A DNA stretch of 64,000 nt from NCBI RefSeq assembly GCF_000374425.1, contig NZ_KB894367.1, positions 1 through 64,000 on the forward strand. The letters run 5' to 3'. The DNA is from Acinetobacter tjernbergiae DSM 14971 = CIP 107465 (GTDB lineage: Bacteria > Pseudomonadota > Gammaproteobacteria > Pseudomonadales > Moraxellaceae). A program made the translations under genes and the position numbers. Of the stretch, positions 8,706-16,878 are shown one piece after another. How positions within the stretch are numbered: the first letter of the stretch is position 1; each line of letters starts with the position of its first letter. The notes beneath the pieces are model-generated. The model was given only the letters and a program-made list of their open reading frames with translations. It had not been told where the DNA came from and searched no databases.

Positions 8706-9557
8706 TTAGCGGCGTGACATAAATGCTAAACGTTCAAGCAATTGTACATCTTGTTCATTTTTAATCAGCGCACCATACAGTGGCGGGATTGCTTTTGATT
8801 TATCATGATTACGCAATACATCTTCTGGCATATCATCCGCCATGAGCAAGCTTAACCAATCAATTAACTCTGAGGTTGATGGTGGTTTCTTTAAATTGGT
8901 GACTTCACGTAATTTAAAGAACACTTGCAATGCTTCACTGACCAAAGTGTTTGAAATATTTGGGAAATGAACTGCGATAATTTCACGCATGGTGGTTTCA
9001 TCAGGAAATTCAATATAATGGAAGAAACAACGACGCAAGAATGCATCTGGCAATTCTTTCTCATTATTTGAAGTAATAATCACAATCGGACGTTGTGTTG
9101 CTGTAATCGTTTCACCTGTCTCATAAACATAAAATGACATTTTGTCGAGTTCATGCAATAAGTCATTTGGAAATTCAATATCTGCTTTGTCGATTTCATC
9201 AATCAACAATACACAACGTTCTTCACTGGTAAATGCTTCCCACAATTTACCCGGTTTAATATAGTTTTTAATGTCATAGACACGGTCATCACCCAACTGG
9301 CTATCACGTAACCGTGAAACAGCATCATATTCATACAACCCTTGCTGCGCTTTGGTTGTTGATTTGATATGCCAAGTAATTAGCTTTAAACCAAGACTCT
9401 CTGCAACTTGCTCTGCAAGCAAAGTTTTACCTGTGCCTGGCTCACCTTTCACCAATAATGGTTTTTGTAAGGCACGTGCGGCTTTTACCGCAAGTTTTAA
9501 GCTATCAGTTGCAATATATTGATCTGTACCAATGAAGTGTTGTGTATCAGCAGACAT
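8706..9557 (-). CDS. MoxR-family AAA ATPase
   Basis: This is a 283-residue AAA+ ATPase. Walker A reads KGEPGTGKTLLAEQ (about 38-50) and Walker B reads CVLLIDEIDKAD (about 115). Sensor 1 (VIITSNNEKELPDAFLRRC) carries the arginine finger. The C-terminal lid includes KPPSTSELIDWLSLL. MoxR ATPases work with VWA-domain partners as chaperones, and the next gene encodes one. The pair is downstream of ycgL and a small membrane protein gene. Confidence 0.92.
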   Translation of the reverse strand: MSADTQHFIGTDQYIATDSLKLAVKAARALQKPLLVKGEPGTGKTLLAEQVAESLGLKLITWHIKSTTKAQQGLYEYDAVSRLRDSQLGDDRVYDIKNYIKPGKLWEAFTSEERCVLLIDEIDKADIEFPNDLLHELDKMSFYVYETGETITATQRPIVIITSNNEKELPDAFLRRCFFHYIEFPDETTMREIIAVHFPNISNTLVSEALQVFFKLREVTNLKKPPSTSELIDWLSLLMADDMPEDVLRNHDKSKAIPPLYGALIKNEQDVQLLERLAFMSRR

Positions 9558-9598
9558 TTGAAAACCTTATTTTTCTATCTTTAACTTTATGTGAATAT

Positions 9599-9988
9599 CT
9601 AAACCGAACGTGCAGTTTTATTTGCAGAGTATTTTGACCAACAAAAGCCAACCAATAACCCTGTACCAATGACAAATAGAATCAATGATAAATTTGACCA
9701 GATTAAAACATGCTCTTTAGTGATCACACCAAAAAGCAAACCAAAAATCGCAGGTGCTAATGCTGAATTTGGCCCTTCCGAAATTGTTGGTGTTACAAGA
9801 ATTGCAAAAGCAATAATCCATAGAATCCCGCCGATTGGATTGGGTAAACGTGACATCAAACGATACCAACACCACAAAGCAATCATTGCACCTGTAACAT
9901 AAACAATAATCGCAACATTCTCTTCAGGAAATTGTTCCAGTAGCGAAAGAATGTGAGACCAAATTGCAGTTATCGTTTCAAGCACCAC
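9599..9988 (-). CDS. Small multi-pass membrane protein, unknown
   Basis: This 129-residue protein has about four hydrophobic segments (near 27-43, 52-66, 76-88 and 98-116). The proposed start is GTG at 9988, overlapping the last 11 bases of ycgL, which suggests translational coupling. A second GTG follows at once. No family is recognised. It sits between ycgL and the MoxR gene on the same strand. Confidence 0.7.
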   Translation of the reverse strand: MVLETITAIWSHILSLLEQFPEENVAIIVYVTGAMIALWCWYRLMSRLPNPIGGILWIIAFAILVTPTISEGPNSALAPAIFGLLFGVITKEHVLIWSNLSLILFVIGTGLLVGFCWSKYSANKTARSV

Positions 9989-10283
9989 GCAACCCCTCTG
10001 GCGCTACCGCATTTGGATTGATCAATCCTTCTGGCGGCATTTGAATAAAAAAGCCTTTGGTTTGTAATGAGTCTAAGACATGTAATACATTTGCGCGTGC
10101 GAGTTTGCGCTCATTATGCAGCTCTAAATGCATTACAAAAGTTGCTTTGCCAAATGCTTGTAAAACAGTCTCAGGAACAGATTCAAAAGGATTTTCTTGT
10201 TCCGTATCAGCAGAATAGTTTGGACGAGCAATATACATATACATTTCGTCTTTCTTGCTTGATCTATAAATATCGCAGTGCAT
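9978..10283 (-). CDS. YcgL domain protein
   Basis: This 101-residue cytoplasmic protein fits the YcgL family: [16 protein letters not shown] at the N-terminus, then [14 protein letters not shown], and the conserved end [14 protein letters not shown]. The biochemical role of YcgL is not settled. In pseudomonads ycgL lies directly beside rnd. Here rnd is about 4 kb away across an insertion of accessory DNA, which suggests the pair was split. Confidence 0.9.
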   Translation of the reverse strand: MHCDIYRSSKKDEMYMYIARPNYSADTEQENPFESVPETVLQAFGKATFVMHLELHNERKLARANVLHVLDSLQTKGFFIQMPPEGLINPNAVAPEGLRGA

Positions 10284-10836
10284 GTTTACTCACAACTCTT
10301 ATCAATCTTAGAGGCTGTTGGCAGTTCATTCAATTCCAACAGTCCTTAAACAGCATACATGAAAAAAAACATCGGTACATTAACGAATGTTAACGCACTA
10401 CTTAGCATCAAATAAAATACCATGTAGATAACTGTTTTTTATAACAATAATCTCAGCCTTGCAAAATAGATGCAAAACAAAAACAAAATGGAAACAAGGA
10501 CTAAGATATATTTTAGCAATTATGACAATTTATTCAATTCTAAATCACCCATCAAGGATGCATGAGGTGCTTTATTTTTGACTATATAGTCTGTACTTAG
10601 TTCTAGGTTAAAGCGACTTGTCCATAAAGAATAAATTTGAAGATTATTTATGCTTAACTTGATTTTGTAACTTAATCAAAATAAATTCGTTATGAACACT
10701 AAACCTATCCCAATCGAAAATCACAACGCCTCTAGTGACCTACACAAGATGATCCTAGCCAAAATAATGGACATTACTTCCCTCTAAAGATAACGTAACG
10801 TTAACTCTGGAGATACAAGAAATAGCCAAACGTTTT
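10284..10836. other. Gene-poor accessory DNA upstream of ycgL
   Basis: No convincing gene is seen. A hairpin (CTGTTGG at 10315 with CCAACAG at 10336) may lie in the ycgL leader. A 31-codon ORF (10692-10787, beginning MNTKPIPIENHNA) has no recognisable family. The rest is AT-rich and looks like decayed DNA at the left edge of the insertion between ycgL and rnd. Confidence 0.4.
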
Positions 10837-10941
10837 AGTCCTGAATTTAAACAGTAAGCAACTGATTATGCACTTTCAAACTCACACAAGTCTGTAGTTG
10901 CAATCGCCCATAAATTAGACGATGATTTAAAAGCTGTATAA
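10837..10941 (+). mobile_element. Fragment of an IS3-type transposase OrfA
   Basis: The plus strand reads RFSPEFKQ, a TAA stop, then ATDYALSNSHKSVVAIAHKL before a further stop. This matches the helix-turn-helix start of IS3-family OrfA proteins (typically RRYSPEFK followed by LGVG..TL). Only about 30 codons remain and one is a stop, so it is dead. No terminal repeats were found. Confidence 0.5.
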
Positions 10942-11556
10942 AAGACGTTGCACTACCTGTTACATCAGCATTTTGGCTTTTGCGATATTTTACAAGCATT
11001 GCTTCTGAGTCATTCATCATACGAGACGCAATCAATCCATCTTGTTCAACTGGAATGGCCAAGCCATCAAATAGCTGATCGTTGCCAACATTTGTTGTGT
11101 AGTTTGGCTGTGTCACATAGTCAAAGCCATAGAAGCCTATAGGAATCAGGCCTAAGCCAGCCTTCTTATAGTTTTGTGCTGAACTAAAGTCACCTACTCG
11201 TGCTTGATACTGAGTACGCGCATATTCGCCAGATTTATTATCTAAAAACTCAGTGACATGTGTGATATTACCGTCTTTATCAGCATAAGCTTCGATTGTT
11301 CTAAATGACCGTTCAAAATAAACCACCTTATCATCAATAATCACTGAATCAGACGGATTCTCCCATAACGCTTACGGATTTCATGACCGTTATAACCGTA
11401 CAAAGTCTTAGTTTTAACCATTTCTTGGACTTTAGGACTATTGATCTGTCTGATCATTTCATTCATATCAACATTGCCTCGGTCTTTACCTAAATACAAA
11501 CGTCCACGTTCAAGGTTATATGTAATCCTTTTCGTTTTTCGACCTGTTTCAGACAT
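10847..11556 (-). pseudogene. Frameshifted prophage gene
   Basis: Two overlapping minus-strand frames form one broken gene. The first starts at ATG 11556 (MSETGRKTKRITYNLERGRL) and stops at 11341. The second is open across the junction and continues with DSVIIDDKVVYFERSF and GEYARTQYQARVGDFSSAQN. Joining them needs one base change near 11360 (TATGGGAGAAT). The 3' end appears fused to the IS fragment near 10920. The text resembles Acinetobacter prophage proteins from memory, but I cannot name the function. Confidence 0.5.
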
Positions 11557-11913
11557 GAAAAGCCCCAATAGATTGGGTATTATGGCTATTCTTACAGTCA
11601 GATTAAGGCTAAATATTGAAATTATTTACAATCTATTTAATGATGTTCAAAACTACTATTTTTATACATACTTTCAAACCCAAAATACTTTAAATTCTTT
11701 TAATAACAAAATAACTTCCAAACCCAATTTAAAATAACTAAAAATCATATTTAATTAATCTAAAAAACAACTTATATCAAAAAGTTTCATTTTTCAAAAA
11801 TTAAACACAATATTTATATACTTATAAAATTTAATTTGATATAAAAATTACGCCTATAAAAAATGGCAAACTTAAAATATAAAATAATTAATTCAACAAA
11901 TAAGGAAAATGTC

Positions 11914-13434
11914 ATGAATTCTAAACAAGAGCTTGAAGGTTCAATATTAAACTCTTCTGCTTCCTCAATGTTTCAAGGATATAATAATGTTACAGCCCAA
12001 GCACTAAATACTGCTATTGATGGCAACCCATTAGTCCACTCTGGGGTAAGCGAACTACAATATATAGTTACTAAATCTCTTCAACAAACTTACTCTGCTT
12101 TAAATATTTCCTCATCAGTTTCAGCAGGCTATGGTGGATTCTCGGGTGAAGCAAAAGTTAACTTTGTTAATCAGCTTAGTCTGACCAAAGAAAGTTTATG
12201 TATTATTGTAAAAGCATCTGACAAACAAAATGTGACACGAACAAATAATGTGGCTTTAAAAAGTGGAATTAAAGTTCCAAAAACCGATGAAGAAGTCAAA
12301 GACTTTGTAAAAAAATATGGTGATTCATATATTTCGTCATTGGTTACTGGAGCTGAATATTATGCTGTATATGCATTCATATGTGAAACAAGTGAGCAGA
12401 GAACTACTTTAGAAACACAATTATCCGCAAGTGGTATATCTTTATTTGGAGGGAGTTTATCTGCCGACTTTCAAATGAAATTAGAAAAGGTATGTAAAGC
12501 ATCATCATCTACGGTTACTTTTCAACAAATAGTATCTGGTCTCAAGGATCCACACTTACCTTCACAAGATAATATTATTAATTACGCTTTAACTTTTTTT
12601 GATCAAGAAATTAATAATCCTGCGATTATATCTTATGAATCTACAAGTTATGATCACGTACCAGATTTTCCTGCAAATGTATTAGATCAAGTTCGAAGAA
12701 ATGTAGCTTATTTTACTGATCCTACTGGAGACTTCACCAAAAAAGGAATTGATATAAATGAGTTGATCAATCAATGTGAAAATATTGAATCAATTTACAA
12801 ACATTATGATTACTCAGGTGATAGTCAAGTTAATAAAGTCTTGGAGTCAGCGCTAAATGACTTTCAAAAATTAAAATCACAACAAGAAGAATATACTTAT
12901 GACCCAATCAATAAATTTTTACTTCCCGATTTACCTTCATTGAAATACGGCAAACCTCTACTACAGTTTAATTTCAAGGATTCTGACTCATATGGTGGTT
13001 CTGGTGGTTCAGTATTCAATGATATTAATCAAAGCTCATATTTTCAGAAAAAGACTCGCTTAATAAATGTAAAACTTTATTCGGGTAAATATGTCGATAA
13101 AATTGTTTCTACATTTGAATGCTCTGACCCAGTACAACGAACTTACACTAATGAGCACGGTGGTAGTGGTGGTGGTGGAAGTTATGACCTTCAATTAACA
13201 TTAGGAGTTTGGGTAAATGCAATATCTGGCAGAGCTGGTGGCTATATAGATAAACTTCAATTTGGAGCAACGAACGGTCAGAGTATTTCTGGTGGCGGAG
13301 ATGGTGGCGGTGCTTTCACTTGCAATATTCCAGATGGATATTTTGTAGCAGGATTTAGAGGAAAATCAGGTAAGTTTTTAGATCAATTTGGTGTGGTATA
13401 CGCCAAATTATTGCCAGCTATTTGGAAAAAGTAA
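11914..13434 (+). CDS. MACPF-like pore-forming protein with C-terminal jacalin-like lectin domain
   Basis: I chose ATG 11914 because AAGGAAAA lies 7 bases upstream; an in-frame ATG at 11863 has no such site. The 506-residue product has no signal peptide. Residues about 1-330 carry a MACPF/CDC-like motif (YGDSYISSLVTGAEYY, about 135-150) preceded by a Gly/Ser-rich strand segment (SSSVSAGYGGFSGEAKVNF). Residues about 345-506 match a jacalin-like beta-prism: GGSGGS, HGGSGGGGS, then GFRGKSGKFLDQFGVVY. A Photorhabdus MACPF protein also ends in a beta-prism. A membrane-attacking toxin or defence protein is inferred. The gene is AT-rich and flanked by phage and IS debris, suggesting transfer. Confidence 0.65.
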   Translation: MNSKQELEGSILNSSASSMFQGYNNVTAQALNTAIDGNPLVHSGVSELQYIVTKSLQQTYSALNISSSVSAGYGGFSGEAKVNFVNQLSLTKESLCIIVKASDKQNVTRTNNVALKSGIKVPKTDEEVKDFVKKYGDSYISSLVTGAEYYAVYAFICETSEQRTTLETQLSASGISLFGGSLSADFQMKLEKVCKASSSTVTFQQIVSGLKDPHLPSQDNIINYALTFFDQEINNPAIISYESTSYDHVPDFPANVLDQVRRNVAYFTDPTGDFTKKGIDINELINQCENIESIYKHYDYSGDSQVNKVLESALNDFQKLKSQQEEYTYDPINKFLLPDLPSLKYGKPLLQFNFKDSDSYGGSGGSVFNDINQSSYFQKKTRLINVKLYSGKYVDKIVSTFECSDPVQRTYTNEHGGSGGGGSYDLQLTLGVWVNAISGRAGGYIDKLQFGATNGQSISGGGDGGGAFTCNIPDGYFVAGFRGKSGKFLDQFGVVYAKLLPAIWKK

Positions 13435-13451
13435 TTTTTAAAATTTAAGTA

Positions 13452-13484
13452 AAACAAAAGCTATCAAATTGATAGCTTTTGTTT
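13452..13484 (+). terminator. Terminator of the MACPF-like gene
   Basis: A perfect 16-bp stem starts AAACAAAAGCTATCAA at 13452 and closes at 13484. It begins 18 bases after the stop codon. A-rich and T-rich arms make it usable on either strand. Confidence 0.85.
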
Positions 13485-13512
13485 ATATAAAACATTGAAT
13501 TAAATATTACTT

Positions 13513-13695
13513 CTAGACGTACTGTCCTTCAACACCGTGCGCTTGACGTTCCGCTGTACGTGCATCAAATGCAGCTAAAGCTGTTTGCATTGCAGCAATA
13601 GCTTGTTTGTTCTGGTCTGATGGGAATTTACTGTCTAGGTATTGGGTACGATGAATCAGGATATTTAATAACGATTCATTGGTAGCACCATTCAC
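13513..13695 (-). CDS. Small phage protein, possibly Acb2/Tad1-hairpin-like, N-terminus damaged
   Basis: From GTG at 13695 the frame gives 60 residues. It stays open upstream to about 13746 and reads FRHIHFQDDPTFVDG, but has no start there, so the gene is probably truncated. The pattern HRTQYLDSKFPSDQNKQAI, then FDARTAERQAHGVEGQ, is common in small tailed-phage proteins that I recall being annotated as Acb2/Tad1-hairpin-like; older entries say ABC transporter ATPase. Some Acb2 proteins bind cyclic nucleotides and block CBASS defence. Function here is uncertain. Confidence 0.45.
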   Translation of the reverse strand: MNGATNESLLNILIHRTQYLDSKFPSDQNKQAIAAMQTALAAFDARTAERQAHGVEGQYV

Positions 13696-13742
13696 ACCAT
13701 CAACAAATGTTGGATCATCTTGGAAATGGATATGCCTAAAGA

Positions 13743-14237
13743 CTACTTACACTTTTCATCGATAATATCACTCATATCAAATACGCCCTTAATAAAAGGA
13801 GTTATATGAGTACACCAATCATTTTCCTTACCATCTTTCATTTTTAAGTATCTTGTCGACATACTAACTGCTTTTTCAATCTCAGTTTTATTTGTTATCG
13901 CCCCTGCATCGCTTAAACAGTGGTTATGATTCGGATATTTATAAAATTCTTTAATTTTCCATACTCCAAATTCACGATGTGTATGTGACCGTGAATATGA
14001 ATTCTGTATTAAATGTAGAATACTACCTAAAGCAAAGAGTTGCGTTTGTCGTGGCAATCTCACATCACCTTGATAGAGATGATTTGGATCAAAAATATGC
14101 GATATATTTTGATATTTATCGCCTATTGGAAAATATTATTCAAAATAAGTACCTTTAATATCTTGATCGTACTTAATCTCACCTGTGGCTATAGCGTATG
14201 TGTTTTTTATCCAATCATATTGTCTATTCACTTGCAT
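13743..14237 (-). pseudogene. Phospholipase C/S1-P1-nuclease-like gene with an in-frame stop
   Basis: ATG at 14237 opens a frame of 165 codons. Codon 34 (14136-14138) is TAA; the frame then continues to the TAA at 13743. The downstream part reads LFALGSILHLIQNSYSRSH with T-H-R following, which recalls the metal-binding helix of zinc-dependent phospholipase C and related enzymes (LGxxLHxxQDSxSHxH). Further His residues follow (NHNHC). A GTG at 14063 could restart translation of the last 106 codons. Identity is tentative. Confidence 0.45.
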
Positions 14238-14370
14238 AAAAAAGCAGGCAAATCAGCACAGACTTTGGCAGGTTATGCAACAGAAAAAATGACAGAATTC
14301 TAGGCTTCAGGTCATGAAGTAGTATGGAACGATGCTGATGTTGGTATTGATTTACCATTTAAGACCAGTT
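14238..14370 (+). pseudogene. Unidentified coding remnant
   Basis: One plus-strand frame reads KKAGKSAQTLAGYATEKM, a TAG, then ASGHEVVWNDADVGIDLPF and a stop. It looks like two pieces of one protein separated by a nonsense codon. I do not recognise the family. It directly abuts the start of the phospholipase-like pseudogene on the other strand, so a deletion junction is likely here. Confidence 0.3.
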
Positions 14371-14420
14371 GAAATATAATTAAAAAAGCCACTCTTATGT
14401 GGCTTTTTTAATTATATTTC
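14371..14420. terminator. Long perfect bidirectional terminator
   Basis: A 22-bp perfect stem begins GAAATATAATTAAAAAAGCC and has a 6-base loop. It contains A6 and T6 runs, so it can act in both directions. It terminates rnd on the minus strand and marks the right edge of the accessory insertion. Confidence 0.88.
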
Positions 14421-14433
14421 ATGGCTACTCTAT

Positions 14434-15576
14434 TTACTTAGCATTCTTCATCTGTGTTGCTAAGTACTCAATGTCTTTTCGCAATAGTGTAACCAGTGGT
14501 TTGGTTAAAATATCATAACGCCAACCCAATAAATAACTTGGTAATTCATGCTCATCTAAATGAAAAACCACGTATTCATAAATTGCATTCAGCCATTTCT
14601 TACGTAGCAATACTTCTTTAGGTATTCCTGTCTCAAATACGACACGGTCAATTAAAGCATCGACCTGAGGTGCAACTTCTTTTGAATTACTTTTAACAGG
14701 TCGAGCCATTCTTAATGGCCACTCATTTTCAGGCGGTAGAAATTTCAACAAGTCCAAGATCATTTTACCATGCTCACGAACAACATTTGGACGAATGTCT
14801 TTAACCTGCGAGAGCTGAAAATTATTACGTGGATTCTTTTCCACCAAGTCGAGCATAGTTGTGTTTTTAAGAATAAAGCTACGTGGTTGATTCATCGCTT
14901 TAGTAATTTGTTCACGCCAAATACAAAGTTGTTGTAATTGCATTAATTCACGACGTGAATGACGATAATTACCAATATCAGTATAAAGCTCTGCTAATGG
15001 AGTCTCTATGGCAATTTCTTTGGTTAGATTCTGGCAATCATCCAAAACATATTGATAAAGCCCTTTGCTTTGTAAATCATTTTTCAAAGTCTCCGCAAGT
15101 CTTGTTAAGTATAAGACATCATTTGCGGCATAAGTGATTTGATCTTGGCTTAAAGGACGTGCTAACCAGTCAGAACGAGTTTGATCTTTATCTATATCAA
15201 TATTCAAACAAGTTTTTAATGCATTTTGATAGCTCACCTGAAGACCATGACCCAGAAAAGCCATTGCCACTTGTGTATCAAATACATTGTTTAGTGGTTT
15301 CTGATCGGCATAATGATAAATCAGATCAATATCTTCACTACAGGCATGAAAGATATTTTGTTGAGCAGCAAATATTTTTTGCCAAAATTGTTCTAGATCC
15401 AGTGCTGCTCCATCTAATAGAGCAATTTGACCATTACAATTAATTTGGCAAACCCCAAGTTTGGGATATAACGTATCAACCTTAATAAACTCGGTATCAA
15501 GTGCGTAGGTAGAACATTGTTCCATTTGGCTAAGGAGAACAGCAAGGTCTTTTTGCTGTTGAATGAACTGAAACAT
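14434..15576 (-). CDS. rnd: Ribonuclease D
   Basis: This 3'-5' exoribonuclease trims tRNA precursors. The 380-residue length is typical. The DEDD exonuclease motifs are present: YALDTEFIKVDTLYP (about residue 24), then NIFHACSEDIDLIYH and ITYAANDVLYLTRL. A helical HRDC-like region follows. It is transcribed leftwards toward the accessory insertion, with ycgL beyond it, and ends at the strong terminator at 14371-14420. Confidence 0.95.
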   Translation of the reverse strand: MFQFIQQQKDLAVLLSQMEQCSTYALDTEFIKVDTLYPKLGVCQINCNGQIALLDGAALDLEQFWQKIFAAQQNIFHACSEDIDLIYHYADQKPLNNVFDTQVAMAFLGHGLQVSYQNALKTCLNIDIDKDQTRSDWLARPLSQDQITYAANDVLYLTRLAETLKNDLQSKGLYQYVLDDCQNLTKEIAIETPLAELYTDIGNYRHSRRELMQLQQLCIWREQITKAMNQPRSFILKNTTMLDLVEKNPRNNFQLSQVKDIRPNVVREHGKMILDLLKFLPPENEWPLRMARPVKSNSKEVAPQVDALIDRVVFETGIPKEVLLRKKWLNAIYEYVVFHLDEHELPSYLLGWRYDILTKPLVTLLRKDIEYLATQMKNAK

Positions 15577-15855
15577 ATTTGCTCAAGTAAAATAATAAAA
15601 AACACTAGCAATTCGATTGTAAAACAACAATTTTTTGCTAAAACGAAACTAAATCAGATATAAAAAAATAATTTAATCACTATTCCACATGAAAAACATG
15701 AAATTACTCCTATTTCATTCATAAAAAACGAAAATCCTTTTCGTTTGCTCATAGTGCCATAAATTAAAACAAATATACCTAAAATAATGTTAGACAAAAT
15801 ATAAAGGTGAGTTATTTGCTTAAATTAATAGCATGAATTTACAATAAATATAAAA
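15577..15855. other. Intergenic region between recR and rnd
   Basis: These 279 AT-rich bases separate the recR stop from the rnd start. They presumably hold the rnd promoter. No ORF or clear hairpin terminator is seen. Confidence 0.35.
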
Positions 15856-16452
15856 CTACTTCATTTTCATACGATTGTGTACAGCTTGGCTCAAGGTATG
15901 ACTATCCACATATTCCAATTCACCGCCTTGCGGTACACCTTGAGCAATCCGAGTCATATGGATCGGCAAATGTTTCGTTGCTTCAACCAAATAATGTGCT
16001 GTCGCTTGACCTTCCACAGTGGCATTGGTTGCTAAAATCACTTCTTCAATCTGCCCTTGACTTAAACGCTGAATCAGATATGGAATCCCAATTTCTTCGG
16101 GGCCGATACCATCCAGCGGAGACAAATGCCCACCAAGCACATGATATTTCCCACGAAAACTTCCACTCTGCTCAATCGCCATCACATCGGCAGGAGACTC
16201 AACCACACAGAGTAATTGTTCATCTCGCTCTACAGAAGCACAAATATCACAAACGTCATTTTCAGTGAGTGAATGACAAACAAGACATTCATGGATATGG
16301 CTTGATGCTTCATGCAATGCATAAGACAATCCAAATGCACCCTCACGATTTTTCATCAATAGGTGTAATGCCATCCGTTGTGCAGATTTCGGACCAACGC
16401 TTGGTAAAATACGCAATGCTTGAACTAGTTGTTCAAATCGTTCACTAAACAC
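15856..16452 (-). CDS. recR: Recombination protein RecR
   Basis: RecR acts with RecF and RecO to load RecA on gapped DNA. The 198-residue length is typical. Visible features are a helix-hairpin-helix (RILPSVGPKSAQRMALHLL), a zinc finger (CLVCHSLTENDVCDIC, about 57-72) and a Toprim domain (LLCVVESPADVMAIE and HVLGGHLSPLDGIGPEEI). It follows ybaB on the same strand, the usual ybaB-recR order. Confidence 0.97.
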   Translation of the reverse strand: MFSERFEQLVQALRILPSVGPKSAQRMALHLLMKNREGAFGLSYALHEASSHIHECLVCHSLTENDVCDICASVERDEQLLCVVESPADVMAIEQSGSFRGKYHVLGGHLSPLDGIGPEEIGIPYLIQRLSQGQIEEVILATNATVEGQATAHYLVEATKHLPIHMTRIAQGVPQGGELEYVDSHTLSQAVHNRMKMK

Positions 16453-16478
16453 AAATAAACTCTCATAATCTCCCCTAA

Positions 16479-16524
16479 CCCCTCTTTAATAAAGAGGGGT
16501 ACTCCTCCCTTTAAAAAAAGGGAG
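16479..16524. repeat. Twin hairpin repeat between ybaB and recR
   Basis: Two adjacent palindromes occur: CCCCTCTTT-aat-AAAGAGGGG (16479-16499) and CTCCCTTT-aaaa-AAAGGGAG (16505-16524). The flanks (CTCCCCTAACCCCTC before, GACTGGGAGGG after) make it look like a mobile intergenic repeat of the REP/MITE-like kind, not a simple terminator. I see no second full copy in this window. Confidence 0.55.
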
Positions 16525-16536
16525 ACTGGGAGGGAT

Positions 16537-16866
16537 TTAAAATAAGCCAGATAAACCTGGTGGTAAGCCCATACCTGAATTCGCACCTTGAAGTTTTTCT
16601 TCTGAAATGATTTCAACTTGACGTGCTGCATCATTCATTGCAGCAGCAATCAAATCTTCAATCATATCTGCTTCATCTTGTAACAAGTCTGGGCTAATTT
16701 CGATACGTTTAACGACATTACGGCAAGTCATCGTCACTTTGACCAAACCACCGCCCGCTTCAGCATGCACTTCAGTTTTAGCAAGCTCTTCTTTGGCTTT
16801 TTTAAGATTTGATTCCATATCTTTTTGCATGCGCTGAGCTTGCTGCATGAGCATATTAATGTTCAT
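16537..16866 (-). CDS. ybaB: YbaB/EbfC nucleoid-associated protein
   Basis: This is a 109-residue DNA-binding protein of the YbaB/EbfC family. It starts with a long helix ([20 protein letters not shown]), then the conserved [25 protein letters not shown] and a C-terminal helix ending [10 protein letters not shown]. It forms dimers and binds DNA. It lies upstream of recR on the same strand. Confidence 0.95.
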   Translation of the reverse strand: MNINMLMQQAQRMQKDMESNLKKAKEELAKTEVHAEAGGGLVKVTMTCRNVVKRIEISPDLLQDEADMIEDLIAAAMNDAARQVEIISEEKLQGANSGMGLPPGLSGLF

Positions 16867-16878
16867 AAGTTTCTCTCG

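Noticed and set aside
11441-11737. 98-codon plus-strand ORF upstream of the MACPF-like gene
   Set aside because: The first part is the antisense of the prophage pseudogene and the rest is AT-rich low-complexity sequence. No ribosome site is seen.
11863-11913. Upstream ATG for the MACPF-like gene
   Set aside because: It is in frame but has no ribosome site, whereas the ATG at 11914 has AAGGAAAA at good distance.
14040-14303. 87-codon plus-strand ORF
   Set aside because: It is largely antisense to the phospholipase-like pseudogene. Only its last part looks like a coding remnant, listed separately.
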